From: Apibacter adventoris
GTDB lineage: Bacteria > Bacteroidota > Bacteroidia > Flavobacteriales > Weeksellaceae
Assembly: GCF_002964975.1 (NCBI RefSeq)
Contig: NZ_PSZM01000046.1
Coordinates: 62,001-126,000, forward strand
Length of the DNA: 64,000 nt
Reading direction: 5' to 3'
Positions 53,593-61,610 of this stretch are shown here, piece after piece (position 1 is the stretch's first letter; every line of letters starts with the position of its first letter). The translations under genes were made by a program, and so were the position numbers. The notes under the pieces are model-generated. The model saw only the letters and a list, made by a program, of their open reading frames with translations, made no database searches and was not told the DNA's origin.

Positions 53593-55737
53593 CTAATTTT
53601 TATTTTCTTCTTTTTTTTCGGGTTTCGGAAGTAAAACTTTTCTGGAAAGCTTCATTTTCTTTTTGTCATCCGTACCTAAATATTTTACTTCAATAAAATC
53701 ACCTAACCTAACAGAATCTTCAACCTTTTCTATTCTTCTCCATTCTAATTCTGAAATATGAACTAGCCCTTCAACACCTTTAGATATTTCAACAAAAGCA
53801 CCAAAAGGTTTTATTGATACTACTTTAGCTTTGTAGGTAGAACCTACTTCCGGAACAAAAGCAATTTGTTTAATTTTAGCTACGGCATCATCAATCATTG
53901 CTTGGTCTACTCCTGAAATTTCTACTTTGCCTATTTCATCGCTTTCTTCAATGGTAATAGTTGTTCCGGTATCTTTTTGAAGTTGTTGAATAATTTTTCC
54001 ACCAGGGCCAATAACAGCACCAATAAATTCTTTAGGGATTTCTAACGAAATTAATTTAGGCGCATTAGGCTTCAATTGTTTATTAGGCTCAGGTATAGTA
54101 TCTAATATTTTCCCTAGTATGTGAAGTCTTCCTTCTTTAGCCTGATTAAGAGCCTGCTCCATAACCTCAAATGATAAACCTTTAATTTTAATATCCATTT
54201 GACAAGCGGTAATACCATCGGCAGTTCCGGTTACTTTAAAATCCATATCTCCCAAATGATCTTCATCACCTAAAATATCTGATAAAACACTCCATTTTCC
54301 TGATTCTTTATCTGTTATTAATCCCATAGCAATTCCAGATACAGGTTTTTTTATTTGTATACCTGCATCCATAAGTGCAAGAGTTCCTGCACATACAGTA
54401 GCCATTGAAGAGGAACCATTAGATTCAAGTATGTCTGAAACTACACGGATAGTGTAAGGTGTATCATCAGGGATAACATGTTTTAATGCTCTTTGAGCAA
54501 GATTACCATGCCCAATTTCTCTTCGAGAAACTCCTCTTACAGGTCTAACTTCTCCGGTTGAAAATGGAGGAAAATTATAATGTAAGTAAAATTTTTCCTC
54601 ATGTTGAGAAATAACGTTATCCACCCTATTTGCATCTAAATTAGAACCTAAAGTAACAGTAGTTAATGATTGAGTTTCTCCTCTGGTAAAAATTGCAGAT
54701 CCATGAGCTCCAGGTAAATAATCTACTTCACACCATATTGGACGAATAGTTTTATTGTCTCTACCATCTAACCTGATGTTTTCATTTAAAATCAATTGTC
54801 GTACAGCTTCTTTTTGAATGTCATGAAAATATATAGCCGCTAGAGGTTGCTTTTCTTCCATTTCCTCTTCAGAATATTTTGAAAGAAAATCATCTAATAT
54901 AGCTTGAAATTTATCACTTCTTTCGTGTTTTTCAGAAGGTGTTTTAGCAATGTCATATACTTTTTGATAAGCAAAATCAGTAATTTCCTTTCTTAGATCC
55001 TCATCATGTACTTCATGGCAATATTCTCTTTTTGTTAAAGATTTAGGAACCTTATTAGCTAATCTTTCAATGGCATCTATTTGTTTTTTAATTGCTTCAT
55101 GAGCGATAGCTATAGCTTCTATCATTTCTTTTTCAGATATTTCACTCATTTCTCCTTCAATCATGACAATTGAATCTTTAGAGGCTCCAACCATTATATC
55201 CAATTCAAAACTTTCATTCATTTGTTTTAAGTTTGGATTAATGATAAATTTACCTTGTTGGCGTATAACTCTAACTTCTGAAATTGGTCCATTAAATGGT
55301 ATATCTGTAACAGCTATGGCTGCAGATGCTGCTAAACCGGCAAGTGAATCAGGTAAAATGGTACCATCATAAGAAATAAGTTGAATCATTAATTGAACTT
55401 CTGCATGAAAGTCATCTGGAAATAAAGGCCTTAAAACTCTGTCAACAAGCCTCATAGTTAAAATTTCTTCATCTGTGGGTCTTCCTTCTCTTTTCATAAA
55501 CCCACCAGGAATACGGCCTCCTGCAGAAAATTTATCCCGATAATCAACAGTTAAAGGTAAAAAATCTACTCCGGGGTTTGCTTCTTTAGCTGATACAACT
55601 GTGGCTAACAACATTGTTCCGCCACATTTTACAACAACAGAACCATCCGCTTGTTTTGCTAATTTACCGGTTTCAAGAATAATTTCTCTTCCATCATCTA
55701 AGATAATTTTTTCTGTAATTGCTTTTGGAATTTCCAT
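53593..55737 (-). CDS. pnp: Polyribonucleotide nucleotidyltransferase (PNPase)
   Basis: A 714-residue phosphorolytic 3'-5' exoribonuclease. Two RNase PH domains are present; the first contains [28 protein letters not shown]-type sequence and [15 protein letters not shown], the second [23 protein letters not shown] and [15 protein letters not shown]. The KH domain has [15 protein letters not shown], and the S1 domain has [20 protein letters not shown]. Length is normal. It lies downstream of rpsO, the classic order, with its own structured leader between (55837-55891). Confidence 0.97.
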   Translation of the reverse strand: MEIPKAITEKIILDDGREIILETGKLAKQADGSVVVKCGGTMLLATVVSAKEANPGVDFLPLTVDYRDKFSAGGRIPGGFMKREGRPTDEEILTMRLVDRVLRPLFPDDFHAEVQLMIQLISYDGTILPDSLAGLAASAAIAVTDIPFNGPISEVRVIRQQGKFIINPNLKQMNESFELDIMVGASKDSIVMIEGEMSEISEKEMIEAIAIAHEAIKKQIDAIERLANKVPKSLTKREYCHEVHDEDLRKEITDFAYQKVYDIAKTPSEKHERSDKFQAILDDFLSKYSEEEMEEKQPLAAIYFHDIQKEAVRQLILNENIRLDGRDNKTIRPIWCEVDYLPGAHGSAIFTRGETQSLTTVTLGSNLDANRVDNVISQHEEKFYLHYNFPPFSTGEVRPVRGVSRREIGHGNLAQRALKHVIPDDTPYTIRVVSDILESNGSSSMATVCAGTLALMDAGIQIKKPVSGIAMGLITDKESGKWSVLSDILGDEDHLGDMDFKVTGTADGITACQMDIKIKGLSFEVMEQALNQAKEGRLHILGKILDTIPEPNKQLKPNAPKLISLEIPKEFIGAVIGPGGKIIQQLQKDTGTTITIEESDEIGKVEISGVDQAMIDDAVAKIKQIAFVPEVGSTYKAKVVSIKPFGAFVEISKGVEGLVHISELEWRRIEKVEDSVRLGDFIEVKYLGTDDKKKMKLSRKVLLPKPEKKEENKN

Positions 55738-55836
55738 AAAAAATTTAAAATTAAATTAATATTATATTAAATATATAAAGCAATAAAAAAGTTATCTTAC
55801 ATTTATTTATAGTATCATTCTTGTTGATAAACTTTC

Positions 55837-55891
55837 AGAGAACACTCAAGTCCATTAAAATTATAATGAGATTAATGGATTTCAGTGCTCT
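55837..55891 (-). ncRNA. Structured 5' leader hairpin of pnp
   Basis: Between the rpsO terminator and the pnp ATG, 55837-55891 folds into a long imperfect hairpin: CTCT/AGAG and CACT/AGTG steps separated by a 2-base bulge, then an 8-bp TCCATTAA/TTAATGGA helix with a 13-base loop. About 18 pairs form in total. Long stems in pnp leaders are autoregulatory sites in enterobacteria; a similar role here is inference. Confidence 0.5.
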
Positions 55892-55971
55892 ATGGTTACA
55901 TCTAAAAAGATAGACATATAATTTTAAACAAATTCTCTTCTTTATTAGCTTTTTTATTTTTTAAAATAAAT

Positions 55972-55997
55972 AAAGAGGTAATTATAATTACCTCTTT
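55972..55997 (-). terminator. Terminator after rpsO
   Basis: AAAGAGGTAATT (55972-55983) pairs with 55986-55997 and is followed on the minus strand by ATTTATTTT. It begins 10 bases after the rpsO stop, between rpsO and pnp, so read-through to pnp may be partial. Confidence 0.75.
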
Positions 55998-56006
55998 TGC
56001 AAGATA

Positions 56007-56276
56007 TTACTTACGAATACCTAATTCAGCGATTATTGCTCGATATCTGTTGATTTCTTTTTTCTTCAGATAATCTAATAATCTTTTTCGTTTACCTACT
56101 AAAGCAACCAAAGACCTTTCTGTATTATAATCTTTGTGATTTTTTTTTAAATGTTGAGTTAGATGGTTAATTCTAAAGGTAAATAAAGCTATTTGCCCTT
56201 CTGCACTTCCGGTATTCTTTTCATCTTTACCGTGTTTTGCGAAAATTTCTTTTTTTACTTCTGATGTTAGATACAT
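56007..56276 (-). CDS. rpsO: 30S ribosomal protein S15
   Basis: An 89-residue S15 that binds the central domain of 16S rRNA. Conserved blocks are KHGKDEKNTGSAEGQIALFT, INHLTQHLKKNHKDYNTERSL and LVGKRKRLLDYLKKK, ending RYRAIIAELGIRK. Length is exactly typical. It is followed by a terminator and then pnp, and preceded by a -7 element 38-45 bases upstream. Confidence 0.98.
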   Translation of the reverse strand: MYLTSEVKKEIFAKHGKDEKNTGSAEGQIALFTFRINHLTQHLKKNHKDYNTERSLVALVGKRKRLLDYLKKKEINRYRAIIAELGIRK

Positions 56277-56313
56277 TCCAATATTATTTTAATGATTTTT
56301 ATGTATAGAACTG

Positions 56314-56321
56314 CAAATATA
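56314..56321 (-). promoter_or_regulatory. Candidate -7 element for rpsO
   Basis: TATATTTG on the minus strand is an exact TAnnTTTG match, predicting a leader of about 31 nt before the rpsO ATG. Confidence 0.5.
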
Positions 56322-56358
56322 TGATTTTTTTATAAATAACTGGAAATTAAGGAAAAAT

Positions 56359-56390
56359 AAAAGGTGTTATCTGCCAAGATAGCACCTTTT
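56359..56390 (-). terminator. Terminator after the META-domain genes
   Basis: AAAAGGTGTTATCT (56359-56372) pairs with 56377-56390 with one G-T wobble around loop GCCA. It lies 19 bases after the META-domain stop and ends in a T-run on both strands. Confidence 0.8.
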
Positions 56391-56408
56391 ATTTTTCTTT
56401 GATTAATT

Positions 56409-56861
56409 TTAGTTTGCTGAAGGAGTAAAAACTAAAACTGTTTTTCCATTTTGAACAAATTGTAAATTGTTATTTTTTAATACTAAAGTGCTTTTTTTAC
56501 TTATTAACTCTATATATTTATTTTCTTGATTTACTTCAGGACAAGACATAAAAGTAGACATCATAGGAGTAGGAGTAAATATATTTCCAATAAGAGAAAA
56601 TCCTCCATTATATTGGTTACAACCACTGTTGCCATTTACTTTATGGGAATTGAAATCAAAGGTAATACTTGGTATTTCTCCTTTAAATGCATTATTAGCT
56701 GTAATTCCGTCAATAGAACTAAGAGTCCATGTTCCTTTTAATTTATTCGCTATTTCTTTACTTTGACTTTTAGATGAATTATTATTTTTTGTTGAGTTAC
56801 AACTTTGCATTGCAAATGATAAGGCTAAAATTAATAAAGCACTTGAAATTATTTTTTTCAT
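56409..56861 (-). CDS. META-domain lipoprotein (copy 1)
   Basis: A 150-residue lipoprotein. A signal peptide ends in the lipobox-like AMQSC with lipidated Cys21, followed by an Asn/Ser/Lys-rich tether. The rest is one META/HslJ domain (GTWTLSSIDG, GNSGCNQYNGGF, MSTFMSCPEVNQENKYIELI, LQFVQNGKTVLVF). META domains occur in heat-shock protein HslJ and in secreted proteins, with no known enzymatic activity. A paralog with the same layout lies 48 bases upstream, clearly a tandem duplication; the two are probably co-transcribed. Confidence 0.85.
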   Translation of the reverse strand: MKKIISSALLILALSFAMQSCNSTKNNNSSKSQSKEIANKLKGTWTLSSIDGITANNAFKGEIPSITFDFNSHKVNGNSGCNQYNGGFSLIGNIFTPTPMMSTFMSCPEVNQENKYIELISKKSTLVLKNNNLQFVQNGKTVLVFTPSAN

Positions 56862-56909
56862 GTTTAAATATATAAATTGATTAAATTGTTAAATATGTTA
56901 ATATTGTTT

Positions 56910-57362
56910 TTATTTTGGTATAAATTCTAATACTACTTTCCCGTTTTGAACAAATTGAAGTGTATAGTTATTAAATATTAAGGTACTTTTTTTAGCTAAT
57001 AAATCCAATAATTTAGATTCTTGATTTTTAGAAGGACATATCATTCGAGTTGTTATTAAAGGAGTAGGAGCATATAAATTACCTAATAAAGCAAATCCAC
57101 CATTAAATTGGTTACAACCACCATTTCCTGATACGGTATGATTAGTAAAATCAAACATCAATGAGGGTATATCTTCCTTAAAAGCATCAGAAACATTTGT
57201 TTGCTCTATAGATTTTAATACCCAAGTTTTATTTAATTTAGATTCTAAGTCTTTATTTTCTATTTTATCTGTAATGGTATTAGTTGTATTACAGCTTTTA
57301 ATAGTGAAACCGATTATTGTCATTATGAAAACAATCAAATTAATTTTTGCAAACTTTTTCAT
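56910..57362 (-). CDS. META-domain lipoprotein (copy 2)
   Basis: A 150-residue paralog of the neighbouring META protein. The signal peptide (NLIVFIMTIIGFTIKSC) gives a lipobox-like site with Cys24. The META domain shows KTWVLKSIEQ, GNGGCNQFNGGF, TTRMICPSKNQESKLLDLL and LQFVQNGKVVLEF. The two copies have the same length and share the SGxxGCNQ and QFVQNGK blocks but differ throughout the N-terminal tether. A TACTTTTG -7 element is 48-55 bases upstream, so this copy is the first gene of the pair. Confidence 0.85.
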   Translation of the reverse strand: MKKFAKINLIVFIMTIIGFTIKSCNTTNTITDKIENKDLESKLNKTWVLKSIEQTNVSDAFKEDIPSLMFDFTNHTVSGNGGCNQFNGGFALLGNLYAPTPLITTRMICPSKNQESKLLDLLAKKSTLIFNNYTLQFVQNGKVVLEFIPK

Positions 57363-57409
57363 TTTATATTAATATTATAAATAATATGTTTCTATTTCAA
57401 ATATTCTGC

Positions 57410-57417
57410 CAAAAGTA
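57410..57417 (-). promoter_or_regulatory. Candidate -7 element for the META-domain pair
   Basis: TACTTTTG on the minus strand matches TAnnTTTG and predicts a leader of about 40 nt. The rest of the 57363-57658 intergenic stretch is AT-rich with nothing else recognisable. Confidence 0.4.
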
Positions 57418-57658
57418 AGCTTAATAATAATTATTCATTTATTATATAAATTTTACTTTCATTATATATTAGAAATTTTCTTGTTTTAAATAGCATTAAT
57501 TGTTTTTTTACATTGTAACCAGATTTATAGTAAACAAAATTAAGAAAGGATCTACTCTTCTTTTTATGTTTATATAAATTGTTGTTTAGAATAATGTAAT
57601 AAAAGTTATATCATGCTATAAGAAAATTCATATTTAATTGTATATGTCTAATTAGATA

Positions 57659-58633
57659 TTAATTTAAATTTTTTATTTTATCTGTGTCCATTAGTGCTAG
57701 AATAACCGAAGTGAGAAATAAAGGAATATATAAACGCATTTCAAATATTAAACCGGTAAAGAAGCAACTAAATATATAAGGAATACTTAGAATATGAAAA
57801 TAAATTATCAATAATTTATTTTTTTTATGATTTGCTAAAGATATAGATAAAATAAATAATAATATCCAAGCCAGCAGCCCAATTAAGTTTTTAGGGAGAA
57901 GAATACTTAAAAAAGTTATATGCATAAAAATTGTGTTGTTTTGGAAATAAAGTCTAAGTCCAATATATGCAATTAAATATGCTAAAATCATTAGTAAAAC
58001 AGGATAGAAAATTTTTTTAGAAATTCCATATTTAAAGAATAAAATGGAAATAAGGTACGAAATTGAAAGAGCAGAAGTTTCTCTATTCAGTGCTGATATA
58101 AAAATTATGAAAAACATACCAATTAAGTATATTATACGACTTTTTATTAAATATTCTAATGACATTAATATAAATACAAGAAGGAAAAAATAAGCTGAAA
58201 CATCATAAGGAACAACTACAAATTGCGTGAGGCATATAGCAGAAATGATAGAATAAATTAATAGCAATTTATAGTTTTTTGCTATTTTTATTAATGGATT
58301 ATTCAGTATTAATACCAATATAATTGAGACAAGAGAAGTAAAAAAGGTATTTAAAATAAAGTAAGAATTATAGAAACTATTTGAAGCATGGCTATCTAAA
58401 ATTAGTAATCTTGAATCAGGAATATTAGGGGATTTAATTGCTTCATAAATGAAATATAGAAAATATTTACTTAATATACGAAATTTATATACAGAATTGT
58501 TGTATTGATTTTTGAAACCTTCTTCTGAGAATACATCACCTGTATAATTTGTAGTAAAACCATAATAAACAATATAGTTTAATAATAAAGATAACAGTAT
58601 TGCATAAACTATAATTTTGAAAGAAGATCTCAT
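57659..58633 (-). CDS. Polytopic membrane protein, possibly GT-C-like
   Basis: A 324-residue integral membrane protein with about nine hydrophobic helices. The N-terminal soluble loop contains YKFRILSKY, and a cytoplasmic or loop segment reads ALNRETSALS; similar FRxL and NRET motifs occur in membrane glycosyltransferase-like proteins of surface polysaccharide systems. I cannot place it in a named family. It stands alone between a META-domain pair and the M13 peptidase, all on the minus strand, with a -7 element at 58660. Confidence 0.7.
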   Translation of the reverse strand: MRSSFKIIVYAILLSLLLNYIVYYGFTTNYTGDVFSEEGFKNQYNNSVYKFRILSKYFLYFIYEAIKSPNIPDSRLLILDSHASNSFYNSYFILNTFFTSLVSIILVLILNNPLIKIAKNYKLLLIYSIISAICLTQFVVVPYDVSAYFFLLVFILMSLEYLIKSRIIYLIGMFFIIFISALNRETSALSISYLISILFFKYGISKKIFYPVLLMILAYLIAYIGLRLYFQNNTIFMHITFLSILLPKNLIGLLAWILLFILSISLANHKKNKLLIIYFHILSIPYIFSCFFTGLIFEMRLYIPLFLTSVILALMDTDKIKNLN

Positions 58634-58659
58634 ATTTATTATTTTAAATAATAAATTAC

Positions 58660-58667
58660 AAAGTTAA
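58660..58667 (-). promoter_or_regulatory. Candidate -7 element for the polytopic membrane protein gene
   Basis: TAACTTTG on the minus strand is an exact TAnnTTTG match 27-34 bases upstream of the ATG at 58633, located just after the M13 peptidase terminator. Confidence 0.45.
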
Positions 58668-58681
58668 TAAATTATATAAAA

Positions 58682-58713
58682 TATCCCTGTAGATTTTAAT
58701 TTCTACAGGGATA
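58682..58713 (-). terminator. Terminator after the M13 peptidase gene
   Basis: TATCCCTGTAGA (58682-58693) pairs perfectly with 58702-58713 around an 8-base loop and is followed on the minus strand by TTTTATATAATTT. It begins 25 bases past the stop codon. Confidence 0.85.
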
Positions 58714-58737
58714 AAATAAAATATACTTTTTTTATAA

Positions 58738-60756
58738 TTACCAGATAGTTACTCTTTTATCTTTCTCTTTATACATATTATCACCAGGTTTTACATCAAA
58801 AGCATTATAAAAATTATCTACATTTTTAATAGGAACGGTGGCTCTGTAATACCCCGGAGCATGTGGGTCTGTTTTTAATTGGTTGCTTAAAGCCTGATCG
58901 GTAATTTTAGTTCTCCAAATAGTAACCCAAGACATAAAATATCTTTGATTAGGAGTATATCCTTCTATTTTTTCTGGAGAGCCCTTATCTTTTAAATACA
59001 TTTGTAAAGCATCAAAAGAAATGGCTAAACCACCTAAATCTGCAATATTTTCTCCTAATGTTAATTGTCCATTAATATGTTGACCGGGTAGAGGTTCACA
59101 AGCATTAAACTGAACAGCCAAAGCTTGAGTTGCTTTTTCAAATTTAATTTTATCTTCCGGAGACCACCAGTCTTTTAGATTTCCATCTCCATCAAATTGG
59201 GAACCGCTGTCATCAAATCCATGAGTCATTTCATGTCCAATTACAGCGCCTATTCCTCCAAAATTTACTGCAGCATCAGCTTTATAATCATAAAAAGGTG
59301 GCTGCAAAATAGCTGCAGGAAAAACAATTTCATTATAAGCGGGGTTATAATATGCATTTACGGTTTGAGGAGACATAAACCATTCTGATTTATCTACCGG
59401 TTTACCAATTTTATCTTTGTTTTTATTATACTTAAATATTTTTGCATTTAAACTATTTTGGAAATAAGATCCACCATCGTTTATAGAAATAATTTCTAAT
59501 TTGGAATAATCTTTCCATTGATCAGGATATCCAATTTTTACAGTAAATTTATTAAGTTTATCTATTGCTTTTTCTTTTGTAGAAGCAGACATCCAAGTTA
59601 AGTTATGAATGTGAGTAACAAAAGATTTTTTAAGGTAATCTATGAGTTCTTTAGCATTTACTTTAGCTTCTTCAGGAAAAACTTCAGCTACATATAGTTT
59701 TCCAAATGCCTCGCCAATTAAACTGTTAATGCAAGTAAGGGCTCTTTTGTCCAAAGCTCTCTGTTCTTTTTGTCCATGAAGAATTTTCCCATTAAAATTA
59801 AAATTTACATTATCTAATTCTTCTGTTAAACTACCGGCAGCTTTTCTTATAATTTCTAATTTTATAAAATCTTTAAGTAGTGAAATTTTTTGAGAACTAA
59901 TATTTTTATCAAAATTTTCATAATATTTTTTTTCAGGGATAATTACAGTGTCCACTTTTATTTCCAAATCAGTAAAATACTTTGCAAAATCAGTGTTTTT
60001 AGATAATTTAGATAAATCTTTTATAGAATAAGGATTGTTTTGTAGCTTAGCATCTCTTATTTGTTCTATGGTTAGCAGACTAAGGGCCAATTGTTTTTCA
60101 AAATTTACCAATTTGGAGGCAGTAACATCAGGGGTTTTATTACCGATAATTTTTAGTAATTGCGCTAGGTAATGAGTATATTCTTTTAATATTTGTTCAG
60201 ATTTTTCATCATTTTTTTGATAATAATCTCTTCCCAAACCCAATTTCACACAATCTAAATATACCATGTTTTTATTACTGTCATTAGGAGAGGGATCTAC
60301 ATAAAATTCATAGAAAGGATTCATACCTATAGGGGTAAATTCTACTAATAAATTTTGCAATTCGTTATAATTGTTTATTTTATCAACTTTATCTAAATAT
60401 GGTTTAATAGGAGCAATTCCTTGTTTGTTTCGTACTTCCATATTCATAAACGAAGCATAAATATCAGCAATTTTTTGACCTTCACTTCCTTTAGGAAACT
60501 TTTGATTTAATGATTTTTTCAAAATTTGTAAAGAAATAGAATCGGTAGTTTCTCTTAATTGGTTAAAACTCCCCCATTGGGAATGGTCCGCAGGGATTTT
60601 TGTTGTTTTCATCCAGTTCCCGTTTACATAATTATAAAAATCATCTTGAGGTCTTACTGATTTGTCCATGTACTGTAGGTTGATTGCATTATTTTGAGCA
60701 AATAGTCCTAGGGTAGGAATAGTAATTGCTGTAATAATAAGAATTACTTTTTTCAT
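58738..60756 (-). CDS. M13-family zinc metallopeptidase (neprilysin/PepO-like)
   Basis: A 672-residue secreted or periplasmic endopeptidase of the neprilysin family. A signal peptide ends near residue 20 (GLFAQ). The N-terminal M13 domain opens VRPQDDFYNYVNGNWMK. The zinc site is HEMTH at 508-512 within IGHEMTHGFDDSGSQFDGDG; the third ligand is Glu in GENIADLGG near 569. VNAYYNPAYNEIVFPAAILQPPF precedes it, and the C-terminus ends in the conserved W (RVTIW). All catalytic elements are intact, so it is probably an active oligopeptidase. It is monocistronic. Confidence 0.95.
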   Translation of the reverse strand: MKKVILIITAITIPTLGLFAQNNAINLQYMDKSVRPQDDFYNYVNGNWMKTTKIPADHSQWGSFNQLRETTDSISLQILKKSLNQKFPKGSEGQKIADIYASFMNMEVRNKQGIAPIKPYLDKVDKINNYNELQNLLVEFTPIGMNPFYEFYVDPSPNDSNKNMVYLDCVKLGLGRDYYQKNDEKSEQILKEYTHYLAQLLKIIGNKTPDVTASKLVNFEKQLALSLLTIEQIRDAKLQNNPYSIKDLSKLSKNTDFAKYFTDLEIKVDTVIIPEKKYYENFDKNISSQKISLLKDFIKLEIIRKAAGSLTEELDNVNFNFNGKILHGQKEQRALDKRALTCINSLIGEAFGKLYVAEVFPEEAKVNAKELIDYLKKSFVTHIHNLTWMSASTKEKAIDKLNKFTVKIGYPDQWKDYSKLEIISINDGGSYFQNSLNAKIFKYNKNKDKIGKPVDKSEWFMSPQTVNAYYNPAYNEIVFPAAILQPPFYDYKADAAVNFGGIGAVIGHEMTHGFDDSGSQFDGDGNLKDWWSPEDKIKFEKATQALAVQFNACEPLPGQHINGQLTLGENIADLGGLAISFDALQMYLKDKGSPEKIEGYTPNQRYFMSWVTIWRTKITDQALSNQLKTDPHAPGYYRATVPIKNVDNFYNAFDVKPGDNMYKEKDKRVTIW

Positions 60757-60782
60757 GCGTTATTTTAGAATTAAATATATAC

Positions 60783-60790
60783 CAAAAGTA
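60783..60790 (-). promoter_or_regulatory. Candidate -7 element for the M13 peptidase gene
   Basis: TACTTTTG on the minus strand matches TAnnTTTG 27-34 bases upstream of the ATG at 60756. Confidence 0.45.
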
Positions 60791-60854
60791 CTAAAAATAC
60801 TGCATATGAGTTTTTTTTAACAAAAGTTTAAAAATAAGGTATATATTTAATTAC

Positions 60855-60862
60855 TACATTTG
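60855..60862 (+). promoter_or_regulatory. Candidate -7 element for ftsE
   Basis: TACATTTG is an exact TAnnTTTG match 40-47 bases upstream of the ftsE ATG at 60902. Confidence 0.45.
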
Positions 60863-60901
60863 TAGAAATATAATAAGAACCTAAAGATAGAATAATTAAA
60901 A

Positions 60902-61603
60902 ATGCGTGATACCATTTTATATTTAAAAAATGCAAATATTTACCAGAAAAATCTTTTAATACTAAGTAATGTAAATCTGAAGCTGGAAAGAGGGGCTTTT
61001 TCTTATCTTATAGGAAAAACAGGAAGTGGTAAAAGTTCGCTATTAAAAGTTTTATATGGGGATCTTCCTTTGTTAGAGGGAGAAGGAGGAGTAGTAGATA
61101 TAGATTTGGTTTCGCTAAAAAATAGTGAAATACCTATTTTAAGAAGGAAATTAGGGATAGTTTTTCAAGATTTTCAGTTATTAACAGACAGAACTGTAGA
61201 AAAAAATTTAATTTTTGTACTTAAAGCTACAGGTTGGAAAGATAAATTTGCCATTGGTGAAAGAGTAGAAGAAGTTTTAGACAGTGTAGGAATGGGCACC
61301 AAAAAACATAAAATGCCTCATGAGCTTTCGGGGGGTGAGCAACAAAGGGTAGCAATAGCCAGAGCATTATTAAATCATCCGGCTTTAATATTGGCTGATG
61401 AGCCTACAGGAAATTTGGATCCGGAAACTTCTAATGAAATAATGATCTTATTAAAAAATATTTCTAAAAAGAATCATTGTGCTATTCTTATGGCTACACA
61501 TGATTATTCAATGATTAAAAATTTTCCGGCTAAGACAATTAAATGTGAGGATGGAAAAATTTTTCATGGAGACTCTGAAGAACTTTTCGTTATAAATGAA
61601 TAA
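60902..61603 (+). CDS. ftsE: Cell division ABC transporter ATP-binding protein FtsE
   Basis: A 233-residue ABC ATPase. Walker A is GKTGSGKSS (38-46), the Q-loop FQDFQLLTDRTVEKN, the signature LSGGEQQRVAIARAL, Walker B LILADEPTGNLDP, and the switch His is in MATHDYS. The FQDFQLLxDRTVxxN stretch is characteristic of FtsE, which works with FtsX to control septal peptidoglycan hydrolases. FtsX is not adjacent here: the next gene is convergent, with stops only 7 bases apart. A LolD-type role is the main alternative. Confidence 0.85.
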   Translation: MRDTILYLKNANIYQKNLLILSNVNLKLERGAFSYLIGKTGSGKSSLLKVLYGDLPLLEGEGGVVDIDLVSLKNSEIPILRRKLGIVFQDFQLLTDRTVEKNLIFVLKATGWKDKFAIGERVEEVLDSVGMGTKKHKMPHELSGGEQQRVAIARALLNHPALILADEPTGNLDPETSNEIMILLKNISKKNHCAILMATHDYSMIKNFPAKTIKCEDGKIFHGDSEELFVINE

Positions 61604-61610
61604 TCTATTT

